Origin: Brachionus manjavacas
Taxonomy: Eukaryota; Rotifera; Eurotatoria; Ploima; Brachionidae
Direction: 5' to 3'
NCBI GenBank assembly: GCA_019054805.1
Contig: JAHQIY010000005.1
Coordinates: forward strand, 1 to 64,000
DNA: 64,000 nt
Positions 53,096-63,500 of this stretch are shown here, one piece after another. Position 1 is the first letter of the stretch, and each line of letters begins with the position of its first letter. The notes under the pieces are model-generated. The model saw nothing but the letters and a program-made list of their open reading frames with translations, did no database searches and was not told the DNA's origin. Both the position numbers and the translations under genes were made by a program.

Positions 53096-56000
53096 TTATT
53101 GGTTATGACCCAGAGTATATTTTACTTGATACTTGGACAGTCTAATGTATTTGTCAGTATTTGGGTTTAGAAACGAATCAGTTATTAAATTAGACTGGTT
53201 AAAGTCAAAATTTCCTATTGAATTAAATGATTCGGAATTGTTGGTTTTCGTTCTTTTAAATGAATCATTTTTTTGGCTGTTTTTAAAAGCTTGAATTGAA
53301 TTCCACAATTTGTTGGTATCACTTTGGCTTATTTTAAGTGAATTGAGCTTTTTCTTGTTCGATGCTAATAGACTTGGCAAGTCTTTGATACCTTTGGAAA
53401 TAATTGTATTGTAATATGCACTCATATCGACATTTTCTAGAAACTCTTCCAATGTTTTGATGCTTTCAAATTTTCGCTTGCCAATTTCGCTACTCTTTTT
53501 TACCAAAATCGAACCTGTTTTAATTAATTGTCCATTTGGATTATCATTTTTTTTTATTCTTGTATACAAATCCTGAACTCTAAGCGCTTCATTTAAATTT
53601 TTAAGAATTTCATAATTTTTGCGACCCTTAATAACCAAGGTGAAAATTTCCCCATTGTCGTCTTGATGATTTAAAAAGGAATTTTTTTTATCCTTGTCAG
53701 TACTGTTTATTAATTTGACACTTTCTGATTTAACAGGTACTTTTTCTACACCAAGTTTTTTATTTTTGTTATATTTATTCTCATCAGTAGCTCTGTCTCG
53801 TCCAGGACAGGCACATATCTTGATTTCAAATGAGCTACGACCCAAAATTTCGCCACTAAAATTTTAAAATAAATTTAATCTAAACTAAGGACACTAGTAG
53901 TATCACTAATCTTCACTTATTCAATAGACCCTCATCATGGTCAAAAGTCAAAGTATGATTTTTTGAAAAAAAATAATATACAGCATATGGCAGATTTTTT
54001 TTTGGAAGCTCCAATTTGTTTCGACCATAAAAAAATCATCTTATTTAATTCAAATCAATAATAAATTTTAATTTTAGGATAATGAAAGAAAAATTTTTTT
54101 TTTAATTTTCTTTTTAAAAAAAAATTTTTGACCATTTTCGTGTAACTATATATTTGAAAGTAAAAATGAAAACAATGTTTCATGAAAATACGGAGCCTTA
54201 GTTTAGGAATTCAGATATATTGAAGTTTAGAAAATAATTAGTTAAAACTAAAATAAAAAATTAAACTATTAATTAATTTATATCTTAAATTTAATTCTTG
54301 TAAAGTACAAAATTATAAAAAGGAAGATGTTTTTTTAATAGTTAAATGTTTTTGTAATAAAAAAAAAAGAGCTGTTCTGGAAACAGTTAATACAGTAAAC
54401 CTACCAACACTACAAAATAAAACTAGATAGTGAAAAAGGGGTCAAAATTTGTCAAAATTGATCCAACGAGATGAAAAAAATACTAATTTTTTTGTTCGAA
54501 AGGATACAAAAAAAAAAGAAAAGTAAACAAACTATTAATTCCTTTCTTTTACAGTATTGTCGAGATTTTCCGTTTTTACTAAATTTTATGAAAATTACTT
54601 AATATCCCATGATTTAATGTAAAATTACTAAAGTATAATTTAGTCAACTTATCGGATTAAAATTATAATTATAAATTAGCTAAGCGTTGGTAAATTTTTT
54701 TATTTTTTATTTGTGTGTTTTTGCATTACGGAATTTTTCGTAAATTTTGATAAAAATAGAAAATCATAGCCCATTTATTTGGTGAGTTAATTAATTAATT
54801 TCTAGATAAATTAATTTTTTTTGATAATATTCTGCGAAATAAAATTTTTTTTTAGGCATATTTGCTAAAATATTTAATATTTGTGGAAGGTCTACTGAAA
54901 CAATTAGTAAAAAATTAATTCAAGTTTTTTTGATCTCTAATTAAATAAGAATTGTGAATTTTAGGATTTTTCATACTTATATTCCAGAGTTAAGACGATC
55001 CTGAGTTGTTTTTGGCTGCCTCCAACACAACTGCTGTAGCACATGAATTGATATAAAATAGTCGAATAAGCAGAGCCAGCTTAAAAACGGCTTTATTTTT
55101 TTTTTAATTTTATAATTATTTACTTTGAGGTTTTTCAAATGGTACTGTGACACTTTGTCGACGAGTGATTACTTCTTCTTCATAAACTGCTTGAGAATGA
55201 CGACATCTGATGAAGTGACTTAGAGCTGATTCAAGAAGGTCTTTATAAAAATGATTATTTTTTTATAATGTTTTTAGATCTTTAATTAAATACCATCGGA
55301 ATCAAACTCTTTGCTTTTCTTGTGGTTTTCACAGCGAGTTACAATTTGCTCAATGTGTTCATATTTGGAAAAAACTGGCGTAGCTCGAACAATTGATCCC
55401 GAAGGAGGGAGGCTTGAAACAGAGACATCAATCGGACAAGCTACGTTCGGATGACAATAAAGTTTATTTAATTTGTGTGAAAACTTTAAAAAATAATTTT
55501 TTAAATTTTTATAAAAAAAACAAAAAACTAACAGTCCAGGAAGTTGATTTTTTAACTGGAGCTTCGGAGCTAAGTATACTTATATTGAAATTATAAGGAC
55601 CAGAGAAGCTATCACTAAATAAACAATTTTAAATAAGCATTTTTAATTTTTAAAAGGTTACATTGATGGAAGATTAGAAGTGGGAGGTCCACTGTCAATC
55701 GGTGAAACGATATTTTGAAAAGCCTAGATTTATTTTTTAATCATTTTTAGTTGAAGATTTTATTAAAATTTTTTTACATCAAACTCAATAAGGGGTTCAT
55801 TTGTATTTAAATATGAATTGAGCTAAAAGTTTATGAATTTTAGTTTTTAATAATTTTTAACTTAATTACCACTTGTGAAATTGAAGTTTGAGGTACCAAA
55901 AGGTGTGTTCCAATAACCTCTACATTATTGCTTGATGAGTCCTCACTGTGTTCAGCTAATTCAATAGTTGTGGGCAAATCTTTGGCTATATCATAAAATT

Positions 56001-56108
56001 CGCTATGAAAATTAATAATAAATATAATTGAATTCAATTTCTTATTTTAAAGATCAATTACTTTGGATCGAATCTTGATAGAAAGCTAAGCCCGCTATTT
56101 TGAGCCAT
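53096..56108 (-). CDS. p53/p63/p73-family transcription factor with SAM domain (nine exons)
   Basis: A sequence-specific nuclear transcription factor of the p53 family, with p63/p73-like architecture. Exons (minus strand): 56,108-56,062; 56,002-55,870; 55,822-55,778; 55,723-55,662; 55,614-55,533; 55,483-55,294; 55,240-55,124; 55,079-54,977; 53,855-53,096. All introns are GT-AG, phases match at every junction, and the product is 512 aa. Residues 17-26 ([10 protein letters not shown]) align with the p53 transactivation/MDM2 box. The DNA-binding domain spans about 97-285, with KLYC (130-133), RATPVF (156-161), MCYSSCVGG (238-246) and CACPGRDR (274-281). Zinc ligands are C174, H177, C239 and C243. 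The tetramerization domain is about 326-360 ([20 protein letters not shown]) and the SAM domain about 380-440. Human K120, R175, G245 and R282 equivalents are kept; R248 and R273 equivalents are lysine, and the R249 equivalent is glutamine. ATG context is AACATGG. Seven introns are 44-59 bp; the eighth is 1,121 bp. Start and first two exons are less certain than the rest. Confidence 0.93.
53856..54976 (-). other. Long last intron (1,121 bp) of the p53-family gene
   Basis: It begins GTATGAAA and ends AAAATTTTAG on the minus strand and joins codon bases AA and T to give one asparagine, in frame on both sides. Its content is AT-rich with long A and T runs, and I found no further exon or recognisable mobile element in it. 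It is about twenty times longer than the gene's other introns. Confidence 0.8.
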
Positions 56109-56475
56109 GTTTTTCCAAAATGGTAAAAATTTATTTTTAGAAATTATGAAAATTTTTCTCTATTTACCGAACAAAATCATAATTACTTGAAAAAAAATTA
56201 ACTTTTAAGCAACAAGTCTTCGATTACTTAAAAAAAAATTATTATAATTATTCATTAAATTATTTGAATTCTTTTGTTATATAATTAAAAATTTGAATTT
56301 TTTTTAATTTACTTAACTAAATTTACAAAAAAAAATTAGAAAGTGGCCGAATTTTTCTATCTACTATGAAAAAATGTTAGAAAAGTAAACAATAAAAACT
56401 ATCAGTGATACAATGAAAATTCAAATTAAATTGAAATCTATGACTATTAGCGGATAATTATACCGGTTTACTAGT

Positions 56476-56508
56476 AAAAAATACTTAAGATCATCTTAAG
56501 CATTTTTT
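56476..56508. repeat. Short inverted repeat (16-bp arms, 1-bp centre)
   Basis: Arms AAAAAATACTTAAGAT (56,476-56,491) and ATCTTAAGCATTTTTT (56,493-56,508) pair at 15 of 16 positions around a single C. The run of T at the end makes it resemble a hairpin terminator, but in an animal genome it is more likely a cruciform-prone or MITE-derived sequence. It lies about 370 bp upstream of the p53-family start codon. Confidence 0.8.
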
Positions 56509-56709
56509 CTTAGTTAATTTGAATGGCTCTAGAGTTTGAAAGATAAAATATTTTTTTTTATAATTAAATAATTGTGGCATTTGAGTGTTAATAATAATAA
56601 GCTACAGAAAGAGTAACCCAATTCCTATCAGTTTGGTAAGGCCGGTTGTTTCGTTTTTTTTCAACTTAAATAATGAGAATACCAAAGCAAAAATTCACAA
56701 ATTTACGGT

Positions 56710-56771
56710 AATTTACGTTAATTATCAATTTATCGTAAATTTTAGTCAAATTACGGATATTAACGTAAATT
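56710..56771. repeat. Inverted repeat with 13-bp perfect arms
   Basis: AATTTACGTTAAT (56,710-56,722) and ATTAACGTAAATT (56,759-56,771) are perfect reverse complements separated by 36 bp. Further TTACGG and TTATCG motifs lie in and around them. It could be the remains of a small non-autonomous transposon; there is no coding sequence inside. Confidence 0.7.
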
Positions 56772-57113
56772 TTGGTAAAATCCTTTTATCGTAGCCGCAC
56801 TGTAAATTCAGATTTTTTTAACATTGTGAAATCTTAAGGGTCTACCTAGTCCGCACCAACAAATCAATAACTTTTCCGCACAAAGTAAAAAAACTTCTGA
56901 GCAAAAATTTTTTAATATTTATTAAAAACTTCCACTAAATTTTTTAGATAATAAAATGCCTATGATTTTACGTAATGACTTATACTAAAAAATATTTTAT
57001 TCTGATACTAAAAAAAAATGATACTAAAATTCATACTACTGATACTTAAAAAAAAATTAAATGATACTAATTTTAATTTATGTTATACTATCAAATTGAT
57101 ATCAAATAATTAA

Positions 57114-57470
57114 TCAAATAAAAATAATTGTTAATTTTTTTTCAAAATCATATTTCTGTTCATATTTTATCAGTCTTAATGCTTCTTCACTTATTTCAAT
57201 ATTTGAATCATCATGTAACAAATCGTATTTCATTCTCATTGCTGATCCATGATGGACTAGAATAAGCTCTTTATACAGCTCAATTCTTTTCTCGCCTCTT
57301 TGTTGCTTTGATGGCTCATAGTGATTATGTTCACTTACTTTTTTCCAATGAACATCAATGTAACTATCGTTTGGATTCGGCTTAAAAAATATGTTAAAGG
57401 TGTATTTGCAAACGTTTTGTTTAGAACAAAGTTGACAATTGGCAACGATACGAACATGTGTGGTCCATCT
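57114..57470 (-). pseudogene. Zinc-finger fragment, FLYWCH/MULE-associated type, frame-broken
   Basis: The minus-strand frame from 57,470 to the TGA at 57,116-57,114 is open for 118 codons but has no convincing start: a TAG lies immediately before it. It carries a C-x2-C-x4-C cluster (CQLCSKQNVC), a tryptophan, and HNHYEP, the cysteine/histidine pattern of FLYWCH-like fingers often linked to Mutator-like transposases. A charged helical tail follows (EEALRLIKYEQKYDFEKK). In the neighbouring frame just upstream, EKARDGPHMFVSLPI reads like the preceding part of the same protein, so a one-base frame change near 57,440 seems to separate them. It is most likely a degraded transposon-derived gene. 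An unseen exon upstream could rescue it, so pseudogene status is not certain. Confidence 0.45.
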
Positions 57471-57690
57471 CTAGCCTTTTCTGTATATAAGACCGCATTT
57501 TTTTAAATTAAAATTAGACTTTAATGAAAAATTTTATTAAAAAAAAGAATCACAAGAAATAAATTAAAAAATATACCGAAAGTCGAGATTTTCGCATTTT
57601 TGAATTTTAGTTTGAAATACCGACAATATTGGTTTTGCTTTTATATTAAAAAAAGATGATTGTTCGAACACAGTAATACAATTGTCAGTT

Positions 57691-57741
57691 ATATTTTTGT
57701 ATTCGTTTCGGGAAATTGGATTGAAACGAATACAAAAATAT
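57691..57741. repeat. Perfect inverted repeat, 19-bp arms and 13-bp loop
   Basis: ATATTTTTGTATTCGTTTC (57,691-57,709) is the exact reverse complement of 57,723-57,741, around a 13-base loop. A transcript would form a strong hairpin. It lies about 220 bp beyond the zinc-finger fragment and might be a structural end of the same decayed element. Confidence 0.88.
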
Positions 57742-57960
57742 TTATTTATTTGATTGTTTTCAATGATTTATTTTATTTATAGTATAATTTAAGGAAGTTT
57801 TCCTTCCCAAGGCTACTCAGAATGGATCTTAGTCCTTCTTCTCAGCCTAATAAATCGTTCTAATATAAAACAGTCGAACGTTATTAAAGTAAAGTTTAAA
57901 ATATATTTTATTTTAGTATAAAAAGAAAGAACATTTTTGTCATTTAAAAACATTTAAGAA

Positions 57961-58062
57961 TTCTTAGTTGTTCTTAGATGTTCTTAGAAGTTAAACATCT
58001 AAGAATCCCAATTTTTTTTTCTTAGAAAACTTCTAAGATCTAAGATTTCTAAGAACTAAGAA
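57961..58062. repeat. TTCTTAG repeat cluster forming an imperfect inverted repeat
   Basis: The left part (57,961-57,992) has three TTCTTAG copies in one orientation. The right part (58,028-58,062) has several CTAAG copies in the opposite orientation, and the two arms are close to reverse complements of each other. An inner ATCTAAGAATCCC lies between. It looks like a foldback element or locally expanded short repeat. No coding capacity. Confidence 0.7.
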
Positions 58063-58289
58063 TATTCTTAACGTAGGTAAATATTTTTGCTTAGGAAATA
58101 TAGCTTTTGATCTTGAGAAAAGATAAATTCGAATTTTAAAAACAAATCGTTTTCTAAAAAATTTATTTTAATTTAAATTTATTTTAAAAAACTTGGCTTT
58201 TTATAAATTTACATTAGAATAAGATACGAAAATAAAGTGGTGAGTGATTAAATTTCACTCCAATTAATCAAGACAAATCCACCACAAAT

Positions 58290-58295
58290 TTTATT
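58290..58295 (-). promoter_or_regulatory. Candidate polyadenylation signal for the lactonase gene
   Basis: AATAAA on the minus strand, only 8 nt past the TAA/TGA end of the reading frame at 58,304. If used, the 3' UTR would be extremely short. Confidence 0.35.
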
Positions 58296-58303
58296 AATAA
58301 ATA

Positions 58304-61300
58304 TCAAAATTCTACCGCAATAATTGCCAAAGGCAGTCCTATATTCATGGGACCAAATAGCTTAGTTAAACTTCCGTCCAAATTAATTTTAAATGAGAAA
58401 GCATTAGCCGAGTTTTGATTAAGTACAATTACATGTTCCTTTAAAACGTAAAAATCCCTCGGAACTTTACCAAATGTATCATAAGTTCCAATATAACTCA
58501 ATTGACGTCCATTTTCTAAAATTCTAAATGCACTTATGCTATTTGTGTTGCCTCTATTCGAAACATAAAGAAACTTTTGATCTAACGAAATTCGAATTGC
58601 ACCAGCCGATTGACCATCAGAAGAAATACTCGGTGGCAATGTGCTTATTTTTTCGAAAACAATGCTTAATGTGCCACTAGAAGAATCTATGGATAGAATG
58701 CTTATATCATTTGAAAATTCATGAACTATGTATGCAAAAAGACCATTTGGATGAAATGCTAGATGCCTTGGTCCTCTTTCTGTACTAAGTCCATCGGGTT
58801 GGTTAGGATTCTGAATACACTCGCCTGTTAGTTCATTAGATTCATAGTTTAGTATTTTATTCTGGCCAAGGTCTGGTGCATAAATAAATTTATTTTTAAA
58901 AGAATAAACACTATGTAAATTTCCGCTATTAAAATTGTCCAAAAAAACTCTTGGTCCGATTGAGCCATCACAATTTCTTTTATAAACACTTAATGCACCT
59001 CCGTCACTGTAGTGAGCAATGTAAAGGAAATTTTCGTTTTCATCAAGTGAAATATGAACAGCATTTTGACCACCAGTACCTTGGACAGAATTTATTTTGA
59101 CTAGCTCTCCATTATTTTTTTTGTCAATTCTAAATGATATGACATTTGATTCTTCATTAGTTCCGATAAGACTATTAACTGAATAGAGATAGTCACCACT
59201 CTTGGTAGTAGTCATGTAGATAGAATTTTCACCCACGTAATCTGACAAATATTGTTTAAGTAGTCTCAAAGAGCCATCGGTCTTTCTAAATTCATAAGCT
59301 TGAATTGAATAATTAGAAGCTTTTCCTTGTAACCATTCGCCTTCGGGTCTATCCGAATAGCTTCCGACATAGACAATAGTTTTTGCACCATTTAATAGCA
59401 TGGTATCTGTTGTATCTTGAAATTTTTAATTAAATTAAACAATTATTAAGTTAAATAAGCATGACGAAATTCTGACTGTCCTTTTTTTTGTTATTAAAAT
59501 TTAAAAGTTATTAAAAAAAATGAAGGATCAATCTAAAGTACGACTGAATATACCTTTTTGAGGATTTTTTTTTAAAGAAAAAAGGTTTTAGTTGACATAT
59601 TTTGAAAATAATTTTCCGCAGATAAAAAAGTCAAAAACATTATCTAATAAAAAAATTGATTTTTTTTACAACCAAAACAATAAAATGGATGTTAAAAATA
59701 TCAAAATTTTAATCGAAAAAAAAATTTGAAATAATTTAGGTTTTGATATTGGGATATTTTCTTAAAGATCTTAACGAGCTCAACCTTAAAATATCAAAAA
59801 TCTGAAAATCGTAATTTTCTTTAAAAATGTTTAGAAGCTTAAAGATTTAATCAAAATGGTAATTTCTTGGTCAATTTTTAAGATACTTTTTTTGATTTTT
59901 TTTATACAGTCAAAACAAAGATAGCAATTAAAACAGAAATTCAGGGTTTGCTGCTGTTTGAGACTCTCAATTATGTAAATATGTAAATTAATCACTTTAA
60001 CAAATAAATAAAATATACTCTAAAAAATTTGTAGAAATTTTGATTGTTTTTTCATATTTCCGCTTATTATTTGTAAAAAGATAGAAAACAGGTTTATTTT
60101 CCAGACAATTATGGCTAAAAAAATATTAAATATTAAGATTCTTTACTAGGGAATTTTTGAGATCACCCGAGTAGGTTTATATAATTGAAAAAATTAACTT
60201 TTCACACATTTTTTTCAGTATACCGTATTCTTTGTTGGATATTGCAGACTCATAATCCCTAAGCTCTTATGCATGCAACAAACACCATTTCGTCCATGTT
60301 AAAACTATCTTAATTTACACTTCGAGTTCTAAAGATCTTTTTTAAGCATTTAGCCCGCCTTAAAATCCCGTTTTTTAAGTTTAATGCGGTATTAATCTTA
60401 AAAAACTTGATTTTAATTCGACTTTTTAATTTTGAAATTTAGAAAATCTACATAAATTCTATCATTTTCATTTTTTCATCATAATTTTTAGACACTAGCA
60501 TTTTCATTTGATCTTATGCTATGGACTTAAATTAAAGATTAGATAAAAGAAAATTAAAAAATTTGGATTTTTACATTATGGCTCTCTAATTTCTAAATAA
60601 AAATTTTAATTTCTTTTTTTAATTTTCAACATTATTTTTAACTTTTTAGAATAATGAACAGAAATTAGCACAAAAAGAAAAATTTTTAAACAAAAAAAAT
60701 ATGTATAAAACGATGGGCATGTTCAATGTTTGATAATTTTCGAAAACGTGTTTAAAAATTTAGATGTTTTTCACTTTTTTAAACTTATGTTATTGAACTT
60801 TCTAAATTAAAAATTAATTTAAAGAAGAAAAAAAATTTACTCCAAAAAAACTTTTTAAATTAACCTAATAAGATTTTTTACTGTGATTTCTAAATTCTTT
60901 ATTTTATGAGATTCATTTTTAGTGAAGACATTTTTGACATTTGAAGAAAAGTTTTCGGTTAATTTGGAAGAAACTTTTCATATGTTTGTAAGAAATAAAA
61001 AAAATCTAAAGCTTGTCTTTTATTAAGAACCCTATAACTTAATTATATTTCGAGATATTTCTTTAATTTATAAAGTTTAAAATTTTTCTCATCTCTAATT
61101 TTTCTAATATAATTCAAATTAAATGTTTTTTATTTTAACTTTTCTAATCAATGCTTTTCAAAATTTTGAAAATAATATTACACACCTGATGCATAAGTAA
61201 ACTTTTGATAAACGGTTTCGGGTTTTCCAAAATAAGTAGCTAAAATCGAACCAGCGAATAAAAACGAAATAACAACTGCTAAAAATATGGCATGACTTTT

Positions 61301-61384
61301 TTTTAAGAAAAAACCTTCGTTTGATTTTTTTTTATTTGAAAAATTGTTAGATTTCGCTTCAATTGATTCGGTTTTCGGTGTCAT
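58304..61384 (-). CDS. Membrane-anchored lactonase-type seven-bladed beta-propeller protein (two exons)
   Basis: Exon 1 is 61,384-61,186 and exon 2 is 59,415-58,304; the 1,770-bp intron starts GTGTGTAATA and ends TTTCAAG. The split codon G+AT reads Asp in frame, giving 436 aa. Exon 1 encodes a lysine-rich N-terminus (KKK at 18-20, KK at 28-29) and one hydrophobic segment (about 32-52, IFLAVVISFLFAGSILATYF), the layout of a type II signal anchor with the propeller outside the cytosol. Residues about 78-436 match the Lactonase_2 family, known from bacterial 6-phosphogluconolactonase (Pgl/YbhE) and fungal carboxymuconate-cyclase-like enzymes. Recognisable motifs are YVGSYSD, HISLDENENFLYIAHY, GPRHLAFHPNG (281-291) and FLYVSNRG; repeated blade ends read DGSL. 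Pgl-type enzymes hydrolyse 6-phosphogluconolactone, but the substrate here is unknown and an extracytosolic site makes that one unlikely. Without the intron, exon 2 could start at its own ATG (59,401, 365 aa, soluble). Confidence 0.85.
59416..61185 (-). other. Intron of the lactonase gene
   Basis: AT-rich sequence with no open frame or recognisable element. It separates the anchor exon from the propeller exon. The GT/AG ends and the in-frame phase-1 join support it, but no transcript evidence is available; if the join is wrong, exon 1 would be an unrelated small gene. Confidence 0.65.
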
Positions 61385-62539
61385 TTGTTTCTAATAATAA
61401 TCTTAAATAATTGATCAATATCTATTAGATTTTTAAGATTAATGATGTTTTGAAATTTGCTGGAAAAAAAATGTCAGCTACAAAAATTTTAAAAATTTAC
61501 TTTTTGTAATTTTTTTTTCTTTTATTTTTTTAATTAAGCCTCATTTTTTTCCACACTTTTTGATAATTTGACTAATCTAAAAAAAAAACTAGCATCTAAA
61601 TTTTAAAATTTAAATTCTTTGTCTTCATTATTTTATTATCTAAGCGATAAAAAATTGTTTTTTACAGCAATTTTCTTTTATCCAGAAAATTTTAATTTTT
61701 TTTAAAAATAATTGATTGATTTAAAAATGACTTCAGAGTGCTTTTAAAAATTGAAATAGAAAATAAATAAATTTACGATTATGGTGGATTAAATAAACTT
61801 TTCAAATGAAAATAACAAAAAGGCATGCTTTAATTCAAGATAGTTTTGAATTTGTTGTCTTTTACTTATTTTAATTTTTCTACATATTGTGAAACTTTGC
61901 TTTCTAAATAATTAAAAAATAAAAATAATTCTTTATGGCAATTCTTAAATTTATTACTTTAAACAAATATCAAAAATATCTAATTTAATAATAACTTAAA
62001 AAGAGATAAAAAAATTCATGTAAAAGTTACTATTTATCAGTGATTAAATGCAGATTATATTTTTATTTTCTTATCGCTTCTAAGCTAAAATTTTTATTTA
62101 AAAATGGCAAGCAAAAATTATCTTGAATATTTGTTTGGTCCTAGAATTAAAAAAAAATAAAAAATAAGCAAAAAACCCTTTGGAAAAAAAAAAAAAATAA
62201 AAAAATAATTGATTTATTTGCATAAAAAGGGACTTGGACCAAATAAAAAGGATTGGGACTCGGACATTTTATTTGACCAAATGAATGGAACTTTTTACAG
62301 AAAATAAAATTTTCTTTTTTAATATCTTAAATAAACAAAAAATCAAATTATAAAACTTTTGAAGAAATTTTAATAAATTTATGAAAAATATTTGTCAAGT
62401 TCTGTCGATTTATTGTAGTTTTTTAAATTTTAATTTTTAAACACTAAAAAAAAGAAGAAAACTAATTGAAGAAATGCAAGTCTCTGCCTGGACTAAGAAG
62501 ATGGAACTAAGACCGAACCATTTTTTTTATCAAACACTG
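61385..62539. other. Upstream flank of the lactonase gene
   Basis: Very AT-rich, with long A and T runs and no gene that I can support. Around 62,220-62,290 the motif GACTTGGACC / GACTCGGACA occurs twice in near-repeat. No distinctive promoter element is visible. Confidence 0.5.
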
Positions 62540-63500
62540 GAGATTTTTAGCGGTGTACCATAAGGGTCAGTGATTGGTCCACTTTTGTTCGTTTTGTATA
62601 TCAATGATCTACCAAAAGGAATAGAGAATCTTGTCAAAATGTATGCAGACGCTACTAAAATATTCTCACAAAAGGTATCAGAAATAAGCGCAGTGAAACT
62701 ACAATCAGATTTAGATTAAATTTTCAAGTGGACTCAAGATTGGCTTCTTCTCTTCAACACATCAAAATGTGTAGTTATGCATTATGGTCATAAAACAAAG
62801 AATTCTCTTATTTTATCAATGGTAAGTAGTTATCAACGTCAGAAGCCGAAAGAGATCTTGGAGTTATTTTCAATTCAAATCTTAAATGGAAAAATCAAGT
62901 GATAGAGGCTACAAACAAAGCAAATCAAATGTTGGGTCGCATCAGGAAATTATTCGCGCGTTTGATTGTAAGTTATTAAGATCATTGTTTTAACTTATTT
63001 TCGTCCTCTTTTGGAATTTGCGGTGCCTTTATGGTCTCCAATTCTTAAGTCGGACTGTGAGAATGTTGAAAGGATTCAATGTAGAACTACGAAATTTGTT
63101 TCTTCAATTAGAAACAAACCGTATGAAAGCAGATTGAAAGCTTTAAACATTCCAAATCTGGTGGAAAGAAAAAAAAGAGGTTATCTAATTCAATTATACA
63201 AGTTCATGGATGAAATAAAATTGTTTGAAAAAGCAACAATTATAATGTGACAAAAATTCAAGGAAAAGGTCACTGCTTCAAATAATCACAAAGAAATTTC
63301 GAGGCTCCAACATAGAGATAACTTTTTTTTCAACAGAACTGCTAACATAAAGAACTCGCGGCCAAATCAATTAGTTGAAGCCCTCAATGTTAACAGCTTT
63401 AAAGCAGGCATTGATTGCTGGATGCGCAGCAATCGATCACATCAGCTGTCATAGTGTGCCTTATCAGCACACTCGCTGGCTAGGCTTTTAAGTTTAAATT
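62540..63500 (+). mobile_element. Degraded CR1/L2-like non-LTR retrotransposon (reverse transcriptase remnant and 3' end)
   Basis: Pieces of a reverse transcriptase occur in order: GVP-stop-GSVIGPLLFVLYINDLPKG (from about 62,550), MYADATKIF (about 62,640), FKWTQDWLLLFNTSKC, ERDLGVIFNSNLKW, then FRPLLEFAVPLWSPILKSDC (about 63,000) and LVERKKRGYLIQLYKF. Near 63,385 come LNVNSFKAGIDCW and a stop. The family's GVPQGS motif has a stop in place of Gln (TAA for CAA), a second stop interrupts near 62,716, and the catalytic YADD box reads YADA, so the second Asp is lost; frame changes separate the blocks. After the last stop a 7-bp hairpin (AGTGTGC / GCACACT) precedes an A/T-rich tail near 63,490-63,525. 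The element is inactive. Confidence 0.9.

Larger units (their letters stand above)
56109..57113. other. 5' flank of the p53-family gene
   Basis: AT-rich sequence without a supportable gene. It holds two inverted repeats (56,476-56,508 and 56,710-56,771, listed separately) and, at about 56,970-57,070, several degenerate copies of a GATACTAA-like motif. Any promoter of the minus-strand p53-family gene should be near the low-coordinate end, but I see no distinctive promoter motif. Confidence 0.5.
57480..58289. other. Intergenic DNA with two hairpin-forming regions
   Basis: AT-rich sequence with no supportable gene. It holds a 19-bp inverted repeat at 57,691-57,741 and a TTCTTAG/CTAAGAA cluster at 57,961-58,062, both listed separately. 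Confidence 0.5.

Noticed and set aside
55393-55596. Plus-strand 67-aa frame
   Set aside because: Antisense to exons 5 and 6 of the p53-family gene, whose coding sense is clear from homology.
56585-56794. Plus-strand 69-aa frame
   Set aside because: AT-rich low-complexity composition overlapping the inverted repeat; no family resemblance and no splice support.
57321-57506. Plus-strand 61-aa frame
   Set aside because: Antisense to the zinc-finger fragment, which has the recognisable cysteine/histidine pattern.
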